Origin: PVC group bacterium | GTDB taxonomy: Bacteria; Verrucomicrobiota; Kiritimatiellia; SS1-B-03-39; UBA6053 | Direction: 5' to 3' | DNA: 9,799 nt | NCBI GenBank assembly: GCA_003565815.1 | Contig: PXAS01000050.1 | Location: forward strand, 1-9,799 | In this document: in pieces, positions 1-6,735 of the stretch | How positions within the stretch are numbered: the stretch's first letter is position 1 | Layout of the letters: each line of letters starts with the position of its first letter | Notes under the pieces: generated by a model | What the model was told of the DNA's origin: nothing | Seen by the model: the letters and a program-made list of their open reading frames with translations, nothing else | The model's database searches: none | Made by a program: the position numbers and the translations under genes

Positions 1-1008
1 AACAGGCCCGCGAACGGATTGCGCGAACTTGAACGCGCGCACGCATTGATTGAAATTTTGAAAGCGGGGAATCACCCGGGCCGCCAGGAACTGGCGGAAA
101 AGCTGGAGGTCAGTGTGCGCACAGTCCAACGGACCCTCGATTTTTTGCGTGACCGGTTTCAATGTCCGCTGATTTTCAGCCGTGAACATCAAGGATACGC
201 ACTCACCGACACCGCGTGGTATCTGCCCAGGGTCATGGTCAGCGAAGGAGAGTTGTTCAGTCTGCTCATCGCGCGACAGGCGATGACCCAGTACCGGGGA
301 ACCCCCGTGGAAAAATCCCTGCAAAGAATTTTTGAGAAAATCGCCGACGATTTGCATGAGCGCATTTCCGTGCATCCCGACCACACCGACACCACCCGCC
401 TGAGCTTCGCGCCCCTCCCCGTGCTGGATGTGAAAGAAGACGTCTGGAACACCCTGCTCGCCGCCATCCGCGAACAGCGCGTGGTCAAACTACGCTACAA
501 AAGCCACCGCTCCGGCAAAACCCGCGCGCGGAACGCCAACCCCCACCACATCCTCAACATGCGCGGGGATTGGTATCTGTTTGCCCGGGACCACGACCGG
601 CAACGCATTTGCCAGTTCCAGCTGCACCGCGTGCTCGCCGTGGAGAAGCTGCGTGAACGGTTTGACCGCGACCCCGACTTCAACGCCGCCGACATTGTGC
701 GCTCCAGTTTTGGAAACTTCGCGTCCCAAGAGGACCTCGTCACCCTCCGACTACGGGTCCGGGGAGACATGGCTCTCCTGCTGGCCGACCGCGAGTTCCA
801 TCCCCAACAACACGTGAGGCCCCGCAAAGACGGCTTCGAAATCTCGTTTCCCGTCAGTGCCTCCGGCAAGCGCCCCTTTTACGACATCCTCCAGTGGATA
901 CTCTCCATGGGCCGCGACGCCGAAGTCCTCGCGCCCGAAGAACTCAAAGAACGCCTCCAGGATGAAGTCCAGGCCATGTCTGAGAATCTCAAAACCCTGA
1001 ATCCGTGA
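1..1008 (+). CDS. WYL-domain transcriptional regulator (5' end probably outside window)
   Basis: Predicted DNA-binding regulator, probably acting on the adjacent cas operon. The frame is open from base 1. The first in-window start is TTG at 19 (329 aa), but the upstream residues NRPANG followed by LRELERAHALIEIL resemble the usual N-terminus of this family, so the true start is probably further left. Numbering from the TTG: a winged helix-turn-helix at about residues 5-60 (ELAEKLEVSVRTVQRTLDFL), a linker with SEGELFSLLIARQA (75-88), then a WYL domain at about 140-215 with the literal motif GDWYLFA (WYL at 185-187), then a C-terminal WCX-like extension. WYL domains are known ligand-sensing modules, and WYL proteins often border CRISPR-Cas and other defence loci; one represses a cyanobacterial CRISPR system. 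Whether this one represses or activates cannot be read from sequence. The final codons (CTG AAT CCG TGA) lie inside the inserted element at 996-1157, so the stop codon was imported. Confidence 0.9.
   Translation, partial: NRPANGLRELERAHALIEILKAGNHPGRQELAEKLEVSVRTVQRTLDFLRDRFQCPLIFSREHQGYALTDTAWYLPRVMVSEGELFSLLIARQAMTQYRGTPVEKSLQRIFEKIADDLHERISVHPDHTDTTRLSFAPLPVLDVKEDVWNTLLAAIREQRVVKLRYKSHRSGKTRARNANPHHILNMRGDWYLFARDHDRQRICQFQLHRVLAVEKLRERFDRDPDFNAADIVRSSFGNFASQEDLVTLRLRVRGDMALLLADREFHPQQHVRPRKDGFEISFPVSASGKRPFYDILQWILSMGRDAEVLAPEELKERLQDEVQAMSENLKTLNP
991..995. repeat. Left target-site duplication AAAAC
   Basis: AAAAC directly abuts the left end of the inverted-repeat element and is identical to 1158-1162 at its right end. 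It lies in the codons for Lys and Thr close to the end of the WYL gene. Confidence 0.75.
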
Positions 1009-1157
1009 GATATGTGCAAAGAAGGCGTGCAAGATCATGGAGCGAAAGGGATTGCCGGGAACCGAGGCATACCCTTGCGGTCTGTGGAGTGTTCCCGGCA
1101 ATCCCTTGCAGCCCATGAGATGGTGCGGCTTCAAAGCAAAGATCTCACGGTTTCAGG
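996..1157. mobile_element. 162-bp MITE-like inverted-repeat element with target-site duplication
   Basis: Seen directly: two 67-nt arms (996-1062 and 1091-1157) are inverted copies in one continuous register (i pairs with 2153-i, no indels). By my count 51 of 67 positions are Watson-Crick matches. The outer end reads CCTGAA, one mismatch, then CCGTGAGAT. The inner 17 nt (AAGGGATTGCCGGGAAC, 1046-1062) match perfectly. The loop is 28 nt (1063-1090). The element is flanked on both sides, with no gap, by AAAAC (991-995 and 1158-1162), as expected from transposition with a 5-bp target duplication. It has no credible coding capacity. Inference: a non-autonomous element mobilised in trans; CC-starting ends with a 5-bp duplication recall the IS1380 family, but that assignment is weak. 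It ends the WYL gene and could fold into a long RNA hairpin between regulator and operon. Confidence 0.8.
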
Positions 1158-1162
1158 AAAAC
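1158..1162. repeat. Right target-site duplication AAAAC
   Basis: AAAAC directly abuts the right end of the inverted-repeat element. An A8 tract follows (1163-1170). Removing the element and one copy of this repeat restores an open WYL reading frame that runs on to a TGA at 1191-1193. Confidence 0.75.
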
Positions 1163-1184
1163 AAAAAAAATCCTGATTATTTTA

Positions 1185-1211
1185 CCAAAGTGACACGTTT
1201 TGGCACTCTGG
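1185..1211. promoter_or_regulatory. Candidate operator: inverted repeat upstream of the -10 box
   Basis: CCAAAGTG (1185-1192) and CACTCTGG (1204-1211) form an inverted repeat, 7 of 8 positions, around an 11-nt spacer. It ends six bases before the -10 hexamer, where a bound repressor would block polymerase. The adjacent WYL protein is the obvious candidate to bind it. This is inference from position and symmetry only. Confidence 0.35.
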
Positions 1212-1213
1212 TG

Positions 1214-1222
1214 TGGTATGAT
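1214..1222 (+). promoter_or_regulatory. Extended -10 promoter (TGG-TATGAT) for the cas operon
   Basis: TGG followed by TATGAT (1217-1222) fits an extended -10 element, with 5 of 6 bases matching TATAAT. No -35 hexamer has good spacing: TTGGCA at 1200-1205 is only 11 nt away and GTGACA at 1190-1195 is 21 nt away. An extended -10 can compensate for this. The upstream stretch (1158-1184) is A/T-rich. Transcription would begin around 1229, shortly before the small gene at 1250. Confidence 0.45.
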
Positions 1223-1249
1223 GGGAGAGAAAATGAAAAGAGAACCTGA

Positions 1250-1429
1250 ATGAAAAACCAATCCAAAACCCCGAAGAAAACAGCCATCGAAGTGCTGGAG
1301 TCCATCTCGGATGTCCCCGTGAAAAAACGGAATGTCAGCGACGACGAGATTGTCGGGATGGTGCGGGAGGTCAGGAAAGAGTTAATAAAAGACAAGAAGG
1401 TAAGTTCAGGCAATGATTTGCGCCGTTGA
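1250..1429 (+). CDS. Small protein (59 aa) resembling an antitoxin tail, overlapping cas3
   Basis: Not recognised as a named family. The ATG at 1250 is the first possible start because an in-frame TGA lies at 1247-1249; a weak purine-rich AAAAGAGAA sits just upstream. The protein is small and charged: a basic N-terminus (MKNQSKTPKK), a middle segment (AIEVLESISDVPVKKR), then a predicted helix SDDEIVGMVREVRKELIKD. This last part looks like the C-terminal toxin-binding stretch of many small VapB-type antitoxins, which sit directly upstream of and overlap a PIN toxin. No toxin follows; instead its last 17 nt overlap the start of cas3 in another frame, and the cas3 Shine-Dalgarno lies inside it. 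It is probably the first gene of the operon, translationally coupled to cas3. Alternatives: a leader peptide or a cas-specific accessory protein. Confidence 0.5.
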   Translation: MKNQSKTPKKTAIEVLESISDVPVKKRNVSDDEIVGMVREVRKELIKDKKVSSGNDLRR

Positions 1430-4043
1430 AAACAAACCCCTCGATCAAAATGATCGGCTTTTTTGGGCTAAAACCCTCGAAGATGGCTCCCCGGGGTTGT
1501 CTGTGCGGGAACATTGTCTGAACGTGGGTTTTGTGGGACGAGAAATCTATATGCTTTTACCCCCATATCTAAAGGAGCTTTATCCTCCGGGATGTGTTAC
1601 CCTTATTGCCGCCCATGACATCGGAAAAATGTCCCCTGGCTTTTTACTCAAATCACCCATTTGGAAGGCCCGGTGGCAGCAGAAATTTTCGTTGGGGATG
1701 CCCGGCCTTTACAAGGGAAAACATGCGGAAATAAGCCATGAAATCCTATGGGAGCTCATTCAGGACAGGAAATACCACTGGCTGCTTTCCGTGCGTGGTC
1801 ACCACGGGAACTACGGGATCACCAGCAGGGTGAGATGCCATCCGAAACCGCAAGACCACCCCGACTGGATCTTGCCGCACAGGAAAGCTTTATTGGACGA
1901 ATTGGTTGATACCTTCGGACCTTTCCCTGAATCGGGGATTCCAAAGGACGCCATCCTTCATTGTTTCACCGGCATGATGATCTTTTCGGACTGGATCGGC
2001 TCCAGCACCGAATGGTTTCCGACAGAGGAAGAGACCCCTTATGATTGCAAAGTCGCCCAGGAGCGGGCAACCCGCGCCATTCAGAAGATCGGATGGACCC
2101 GGCGACAGGTGAAAATGGGACAATCCTTTGGCGAACTATTCCAAGCCAAAGATCAGGAGCCCCTTTTCGCCCCACGAAAACTTCAGGAAACGGTGATGGA
2201 CCTTTCAAACACTCCCGGACTCATCCTAGTGGAAGCCCCCATGGGATGCGGCAAAACGGAAGCCGCTCTCGCGGGAGCCTATCGCCGGTGGACAGAGGGG
2301 GAAGAAAAGGGGCTCTATTTCGCCCTCCCCACCCAATTGACCAGCAACCGCATTTATGACCGCGTGGGCGAGTTCCTGAAAAATGTTGTCGAAGACCGCG
2401 CAGGTCTGGCCCGCATCCATGCGAATGCCTGGCTGATGGGTGACCGTGTCCAACCCGTTTCAACTGTGGACGATCCCCCGGAACCTGACGCGCGCGAGGC
2501 AAACCGGTGGTTTTCCGACAGCCGCAAAAGTCTTCTGGCGCCCTATGGGGTTGGAACGTTGGATCAGGCACTCATGGCCGCCATGCCGGTGAAATTTTCC
2601 GCCCTGAGGCTCTTCGCACTGAGTGGAAAAGTGGTAGTCATCGACGAAGTCCACTCCTATGACCCCTACACCTCCACGCTCGTAGATCAAGCCGTGTCCT
2701 GGCTGTTGGCGTGTGGTTGCACCGTCTATGTCCTGTCCGCCACTCTGACCGCCACCCGCCGGGCTGAACTCGTCGCCGCCGCTAATGGACGGGAAGAAAC
2801 CATTCACCAGGAATACCCTTTGGTTACCAAGGTGGAACGGGACTCTGGGAAAACCACGGCCATCCCGGTCGAAAATGAATTCCAACCCCGTAAACAGGTC
2901 GAAATCGTATGCCTGAACCGGGACGGTGAGGATTGGATGGAGCGCGCCGTCCAGGCCGCCGAAAACGGGGCCTGCGTTTTGGTGATCCGCAACACCATTG
3001 CGTCCGCCCAGCAAACCTACCGCACCCTGAAAAGCCTGTGCACGGACAGGGTCGAGCATTTCGGACTCCTCCACAGCCGCTTTCCTCAGTTTGCCCGCGA
3101 GAACAACGAGGAAGTCTGGATGCGGCTGATGGGCAAGGGCAATGACCACCGTCCACATGGCGCGATCCTGGTGGGAACACAGGTGCTCGAACAGTCCGTG
3201 GACATCGATGCGGATCTGCTTTTCACCGACCTTGCCCCCACGGACCTGATCCTCCAGCGCATTGGGCGATTGCACCGCCACGAACGACAAAGACCGGAAG
3301 GTTGCTCAATCCCGACATGTGCCATCCTCCTCCCGACCGTGAACTGGTCTGACAACGCAAAGGACATCAAAGCCTCCATCGGTGGGGACGCGTATGTCTA
3401 TCCGCCCTTTTCGCTCTACCTTTCCTGGGTCATTTGGAAGGACTTGAAGTGTATCACCATCCCGGAAGAGCTTCGTTCCCTCTTGGAAGCAACCTCGAAG
3501 ATTCCTGAACGTCTCCCTGAAGGCGCACTGGAACTTTTGGAGGAACAGAACAGAAAGGTTGAAGAAATGCGGGCAAGCGCACGGGTGAAACATGTGTTTG
3601 GATGTGATCCCGCCGTGATGGATGTCGAGGGAGCGCAAACCCGCTGGGGAAACACAGCAAACGGGTATGTTGTGCTGCTGGCCCGCGCTCCCGAACAATC
3701 CGGCCGAAATGTCGTGCTGAATTTCCTCAACGGGGAAACCCACACCGTTACCGGGGAGCGTTTCGACTATGATCTCGCCAGGAAATTGCACATGAACGCG
3801 GCAAAAGTTCCCTGGTATCTGATCCGGGATCTTTGCCCTTTCGCCCCGGACTGGCTGTCCATGCACATGGACAATGCCATCGTCCTCTGTACCCGGCCCG
3901 ACGATGCCTGTTGTGATGTGTACCCGGAACCGGACCGAAGCATCTTTGAATTTCACTACCACTCCAGTACGGGCTTGCAACATGTCAAAATGTCAACCAA
4001 CGTTACCGGGGTCGCTCACGATTTTGATGAAACCTGGTTCTAA
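1413..4043 (+). CDS. cas3: Cas3 HD-nuclease/helicase
   Basis: The effector of type I interference: recruited by target-bound Cascade, it nicks the displaced strand, then translocates and degrades DNA using ATP. The 876-aa length is typical for I-E. The N-terminal HD nuclease has metal-site candidates H34, H68-D69 (AAHDIGK), H104, H130-H131 (RGHHG) and D193 (FSDWIG). The superfamily 2 helicase follows: Walker A APMGCGKT (275-282), motif II DEVH (411-414), motif III SATL (442-445), GTQVLEQSVDID (588-599) and motif VI QRIGRLHRH (615-623). The C-terminal domain is at about 690-876. All expected motifs are present, so it should be active. The ATG at 1413 is forced, since an in-frame TAA lies at 1401-1403 and there is no nearby alternative. 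The Shine-Dalgarno AAGAAGG (1394-1400) lies 12 nt upstream, within the preceding small gene. Confidence 0.97.
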   Translation: MICAVENKPLDQNDRLFWAKTLEDGSPGLSVREHCLNVGFVGREIYMLLPPYLKELYPPGCVTLIAAHDIGKMSPGFLLKSPIWKARWQQKFSLGMPGLYKGKHAEISHEILWELIQDRKYHWLLSVRGHHGNYGITSRVRCHPKPQDHPDWILPHRKALLDELVDTFGPFPESGIPKDAILHCFTGMMIFSDWIGSSTEWFPTEEETPYDCKVAQERATRAIQKIGWTRRQVKMGQSFGELFQAKDQEPLFAPRKLQETVMDLSNTPGLILVEAPMGCGKTEAALAGAYRRWTEGEEKGLYFALPTQLTSNRIYDRVGEFLKNVVEDRAGLARIHANAWLMGDRVQPVSTVDDPPEPDAREANRWFSDSRKSLLAPYGVGTLDQALMAAMPVKFSALRLFALSGKVVVIDEVHSYDPYTSTLVDQAVSWLLACGCTVYVLSATLTATRRAELVAAANGREETIHQEYPLVTKVERDSGKTTAIPVENEFQPRKQVEIVCLNRDGEDWMERAVQAAENGACVLVIRNTIASAQQTYRTLKSLCTDRVEHFGLLHSRFPQFARENNEEVWMRLMGKGNDHRPHGAILVGTQVLEQSVDIDADLLFTDLAPTDLILQRIGRLHRHERQRPEGCSIPTCAILLPTVNWSDNAKDIKASIGGDAYVYPPFSLYLSWVIWKDLKCITIPEELRSLLEATSKIPERLPEGALELLEEQNRKVEEMRASARVKHVFGCDPAVMDVEGAQTRWGNTANGYVVLLARAPEQSGRNVVLNFLNGETHTVTGERFDYDLARKLHMNAAKVPWYLIRDLCPFAPDWLSMHMDNAIVLCTRPDDACCDVYPEPDRSIFEFHYHSSTGLQHVKMSTNVTGVAHDFDETWF

Positions 4044-4057
4044 ACGAAAGTGCAAAA

Positions 4058-5524
4058 ATGGAAAACTTCAACCTTGTCGATAATCCCTGGATTCCCGTTC
4101 GCTACCCGGACGGACGGCAGACGCTTGTCAGCTTGAAAGAGGCTTTCAGGGAAAGCCGGGAAATTCATGATCTTGCCTGCGCCCCTCACGAACGCGTTTC
4201 GCTCATGCGTCTGCTCGTCTGCATCACCCAACGCGTGTTTCCACCCCCGGAAACTGATGAGGAGTGGGATGACTACGCGGTGGATTTGGAAACAAAAGCG
4301 GTTGAATATCTTTCGGACCCGAAGATCAAAGAATCATTCAATCTCTACGGCCAAGGCAGACGATTTCTCCAAACCAAAGTGCCTGCGTCAAAAGGGCCAG
4401 TTAATATTTCCAAGCTGGTTCCGTTTTTAGCGACGGGAAACAACACAACCCTCAATGATCAAAGTGGAGATGACAAAACCCCCCGTAGCCTTGCACCCCA
4501 TTCAGTTGCGTTGGCTCTATTGAGTTTTCAGAACTTCTACCCTCTGTATGGTGCGGGGTATAAAGGAAAAGGACCATGTGTGGACGGTAACATGCTTCAC
4601 ACATTATTATTGGGAACGCATCTCCTGGAAACCATCCGCTTAAATTGTATTACCAAAGAACTCATCGAAGATTCCAAGATGTTTACGGAAGGAATTGGGA
4701 AGCCCATTTGGGAGATTGAAGAAAAACCTGATTTCGCGAAGCTTGCCACCCAAAGTTATTTGGGCCGACTTGTCCCCAGGCACAGAAATCTAATGCTTTC
4801 AGATGACAGGAAAGGTTATTATATCGAATCAAAATCCATTGAATACCCAACCTATGATCAGGCCCGCGAGGCATCATCCACAATTGTAGTCGTCCAAAAA
4901 GGTAAGGAAGAAATACGCAGGACCTTGTCTGCAAGAATGGGAAGGAGCATTTGGAGGGACCTGCACCTCATTTTGATGTTGAAATTAACTGATGAAATGA
5001 ATTCAGCGGGAACACCTTGGATCCTGTTGTCCCACCCGAGCGAGTTTCAATCCGTCAATCAGCTTTGGACTGGAACCTTGATCACAGACTTGAAAGCCAA
5101 AATACTCGACACCGTGGAATCCACATTCACACTTCCTGCCGACATGATGGAACCTGCAAACGTGGAAATTTACCGTAGAGGCGTCGAGTACGCTGAAAAC
5201 GTCTCTAAATCTCTGTATTCTTCACTGAAAAAATATGGAGAGGCCCTGAAACAGGAAAAACCGCCCGTAGAAAAAGCTCAAAGCCTCTTCTGGCATCAGC
5301 TCGACCAACGTAACACCATATTGATCAATCTCTCTGCGGCACCGATGACACTTACGGATGATTTCGGAATCGGCAACGACCCCTGGACCCAAACCGTTCG
5401 TCAAGCGGCTGTGACCGCTTATGAGGAAACCTGCCCCCGCCAAACGCCTCGACAGTACAAGGCCTACGCGGAGGGGTTGCGCTATTTGAAACTCAAACCC
5501 AAACCCATCAAGGGAAAGAAATAA
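4058..5524 (+). CDS. cas8e: Cas8e (Cse1/CasA), large subunit of Cascade
   Basis: Large Cascade subunit that recognises the PAM, helps open target DNA and docks Cas3. The 488-aa length is close to the E. coli protein (about 500 aa). Family features: the N-terminus FNLVDNPWIPVRYPDG (4-19), APHERVSLMRLLVCI (42-56), FNLYGQGRRFLQ (94-105), a flexible loop GNNTTLNDQSGDD (127-139) where the family's L1 loop is expected, and a glycine-rich GAGYKGKG segment (165-172) near the PAM-contacting glycine loop. The C-terminal part is largely helical, as expected for the four-helix bundle. It starts 14 nt after cas3, with only a weak ribosome site (CGAAAG). The middle (about 4380-5230) is visibly more AT-rich than the genes around it. 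Confidence 0.95.
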   Translation: MENFNLVDNPWIPVRYPDGRQTLVSLKEAFRESREIHDLACAPHERVSLMRLLVCITQRVFPPPETDEEWDDYAVDLETKAVEYLSDPKIKESFNLYGQGRRFLQTKVPASKGPVNISKLVPFLATGNNTTLNDQSGDDKTPRSLAPHSVALALLSFQNFYPLYGAGYKGKGPCVDGNMLHTLLLGTHLLETIRLNCITKELIEDSKMFTEGIGKPIWEIEEKPDFAKLATQSYLGRLVPRHRNLMLSDDRKGYYIESKSIEYPTYDQAREASSTIVVVQKGKEEIRRTLSARMGRSIWRDLHLILMLKLTDEMNSAGTPWILLSHPSEFQSVNQLWTGTLITDLKAKILDTVESTFTLPADMMEPANVEIYRRGVEYAENVSKSLYSSLKKYGEALKQEKPPVEKAQSLFWHQLDQRNTILINLSAAPMTLTDDFGIGNDPWTQTVRQAAVTAYEETCPRQTPRQYKAYAEGLRYLKLKPKPIKGKK

Positions 5525-5525
5525 C

Positions 5526-6074
5526 ATGACGGATAACAAAACGAATGTTGACGAGGACTTTGTCCGCCTCCTTGAAAAGAACGTGGGCGGTGAACACAAC
5601 CGCGCCATCCGCGCGGAACTCCGCCGGTACTGGAGCCCCACCACCCGGCATTATGCCACGATGGCCCTGGGCAAACTCCAGGCCTTGCGAACCTATCTGA
5701 GCCCTGAAGCCTTGTTGGCCTTGCTCTACGCCGAACATCCTGATCACCGCTCCGGTGGCGAGACACTCGGCAAAGCTCTGTTGCGCCTGGCAGGGGGGAA
5801 CAGCTCCAGTGAGGCCTTCCCGTCCTTTGAGCGTCATTTCCGCCGCCTCTTGGCCTGTGAGGGAGGCGATCTGGAAGAACTGTCCCGCGTACTGCACAGG
5901 CTTGTGCGCAGACTGGCAAAGGAATCCATCCCCCTGGACTTCAACCAACTTCTCTGGGACCTTCGGAAATGGCGGAAAAAATCCGACGAGGTGAAAACCC
6001 AATGGACCCGCGCCTTCTACACCGCGCCCTCTCCCGAAAGCCTCCTGGTCACCGACACGGAGAAACCCGCATGA
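5526..6074 (+). CDS. cse2: Cse2 (CasB/Cas11e), small subunit of Cascade
   Basis: Small all-helical subunit, normally two per Cascade, that forms the belly of the complex and stabilises the R-loop with the displaced strand. The length of 182 aa fits the family (about 160-200). The C-terminal signature is clear: LDFNQLLWDLRKWRKKSDEV followed by KTQWTRAFY. The N-terminal half is basic (NRAIRAELRRYW, RTYLSPEALLALLYAEHP), fitting nucleic-acid contact. It starts one base after the cas8e stop, with AAGGGA (5510-5515) as the Shine-Dalgarno. Its stop overlaps the cas6e start in an ATGA. Confidence 0.95.
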   Translation: MTDNKTNVDEDFVRLLEKNVGGEHNRAIRAELRRYWSPTTRHYATMALGKLQALRTYLSPEALLALLYAEHPDHRSGGETLGKALLRLAGGNSSSEAFPSFERHFRRLLACEGGDLEELSRVLHRLVRRLAKESIPLDFNQLLWDLRKWRKKSDEVKTQWTRAFYTAPSPESLLVTDTEKPA

Positions 6075-6697
6075 CTCCCCTTTACCTTTCCAAAATCGAA
6101 ATCGATTACGACACCGCGCACCTCGCCGGCCTGCGGGACAGCTATGCCTGGCATCAAAAAATCTGGCTGGCCTTTCCGGGGAGGGAGGACAAGGAACGGG
6201 AGTTCCTGACCCGGCTGGACGAATCACCGGAGGGCTTCCGTCTGCTTTTATTGTCAAAAGTGAAACCGAGCCGTCCGTCGTGGTGTCCGGAACCGGCGTG
6301 GAATTCGCAACAGGTGCCGGATAATTTTCTGAAACACCAAACCTACCGCTTTTCCCTGCTGGCCAACCCCACCAAGAAAGTCAAATCCGCCCCCGACGGA
6401 ACCCTGTTGAAAAACAGTCGCCGGGTTCCGCTGGTCCAACGGGAGGATTTGCTGAACTGGTTGGAACGCAAGGCGACTGCAGCAGGTTTTGAGGTGGATC
6501 TCCCCCAAGTTCGCACCATACCCCGCCCCCGCATGAGCTTTATCAAAAAAGGCAAAGCCGGGCATCATGCCGCCACCGAATTTCTCGGAACCTTGAACGT
6601 GATCAAACCCACTGCATTTGAAGAGGCCGTCACCAAAGGAATCGGCCCTGCCAAAGCGTTCGGCTTCGGCATGCTTTGTCTCACCCCTGTCCAATAA
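6071..6697 (+). CDS. cas6e: Cas6e (CasE/Cse3) crRNA-processing endoribonuclease
   Basis: Metal-independent RNase that cuts the array transcript at the base of each repeat hairpin and stays bound to the crRNA 3' end as the Cascade head. The protein is 208 aa, typical for the family. It aligns by eye with E. coli CasE throughout: MTPLYLSKIEID at the start, the catalytic histidine in YAWHQKIW (H28), the FRLLLLSKVKPS strand, FSLLANPTKK, a basic groove around KNSRRVPLV, and the C-terminal glycine-rich loop KGIGPAKAFGFGMLCLTPV. The start is the ATG at 6071, in an ATGA overlap with cse2 and preceded by GGAGA (6059-6063). The frame is open further upstream (ATG at 5969), but that segment lies inside cse2 and does not match the family. 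Position is unusual: E. coli has this gene after cas5e. Confidence 0.96.
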   Translation: MTPLYLSKIEIDYDTAHLAGLRDSYAWHQKIWLAFPGREDKEREFLTRLDESPEGFRLLLLSKVKPSRPSWCPEPAWNSQQVPDNFLKHQTYRFSLLANPTKKVKSAPDGTLLKNSRRVPLVQREDLLNWLERKATAAGFEVDLPQVRTIPRPRMSFIKKGKAGHHAATEFLGTLNVIKPTAFEEAVTKGIGPAKAFGFGMLCLTPVQ

Positions 6698-6722
6698 ACC
6701 CAAAAAACACATCCAAAACCCA

Positions 6723-6727
6723 AAGGA
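6723..6727 (+). promoter_or_regulatory. Ribosome binding site deciding the cas7e start
   Basis: AAGGA lies 8 nt before the ATG at 6736. The frame is open further upstream (a possible start at 6676, inside cas6e), but this site and the family N-terminus (QLIELHILQSFP) fix the start at 6736. Confidence 0.7.
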
Positions 6728-6735
6728 ATACCCCA

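Noticed and set aside
996..1157. The long inverted repeat as an ordinary rho-independent terminator
   Set aside because: No T-run follows the stem on the + strand (an A-run follows instead), and the arms are far longer than a terminator. The flanking AAAAC duplications favour a mobile element, though the transcript could still fold.
1201..1216. Sigma-54 promoter (TGGCAC at 1201)
   Set aside because: The -24-like TGGCAC is present, but the -12 region reads TGTGG instead of TTGC, lacking the essential GC.
1037..1249. A 70-codon reading frame on the + strand between the WYL gene and the small gene
   Set aside because: It runs through the inverted-repeat element and the promoter region, has no ribosome site, and its composition reflects the palindrome (GLPGTE and VPGNPLQ mirror one another).
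1009..1249. A degenerate CRISPR repeat or tracrRNA/CreA-like pseudo-repeat upstream of cas3
   Set aside because: I looked for pieces of the repeat (CTTCCCCAC, GTGGGGATGAACCG) in the intergenic region and found none beyond short chance matches.
5969..6070. Longer N-terminus for cas6e starting at 5969
   Set aside because: The extra 34 codons lie inside cse2 and do not resemble the family; the ATG at 6071 gives the conserved LYLSKIEID start and has a ribosome site.
6676..6735. Longer N-terminus for cas7e starting at 6676
   Set aside because: The additional 20 residues are low-complexity readings of the cas6e end and gap; the Shine-Dalgarno and the family motif place the start at 6736.
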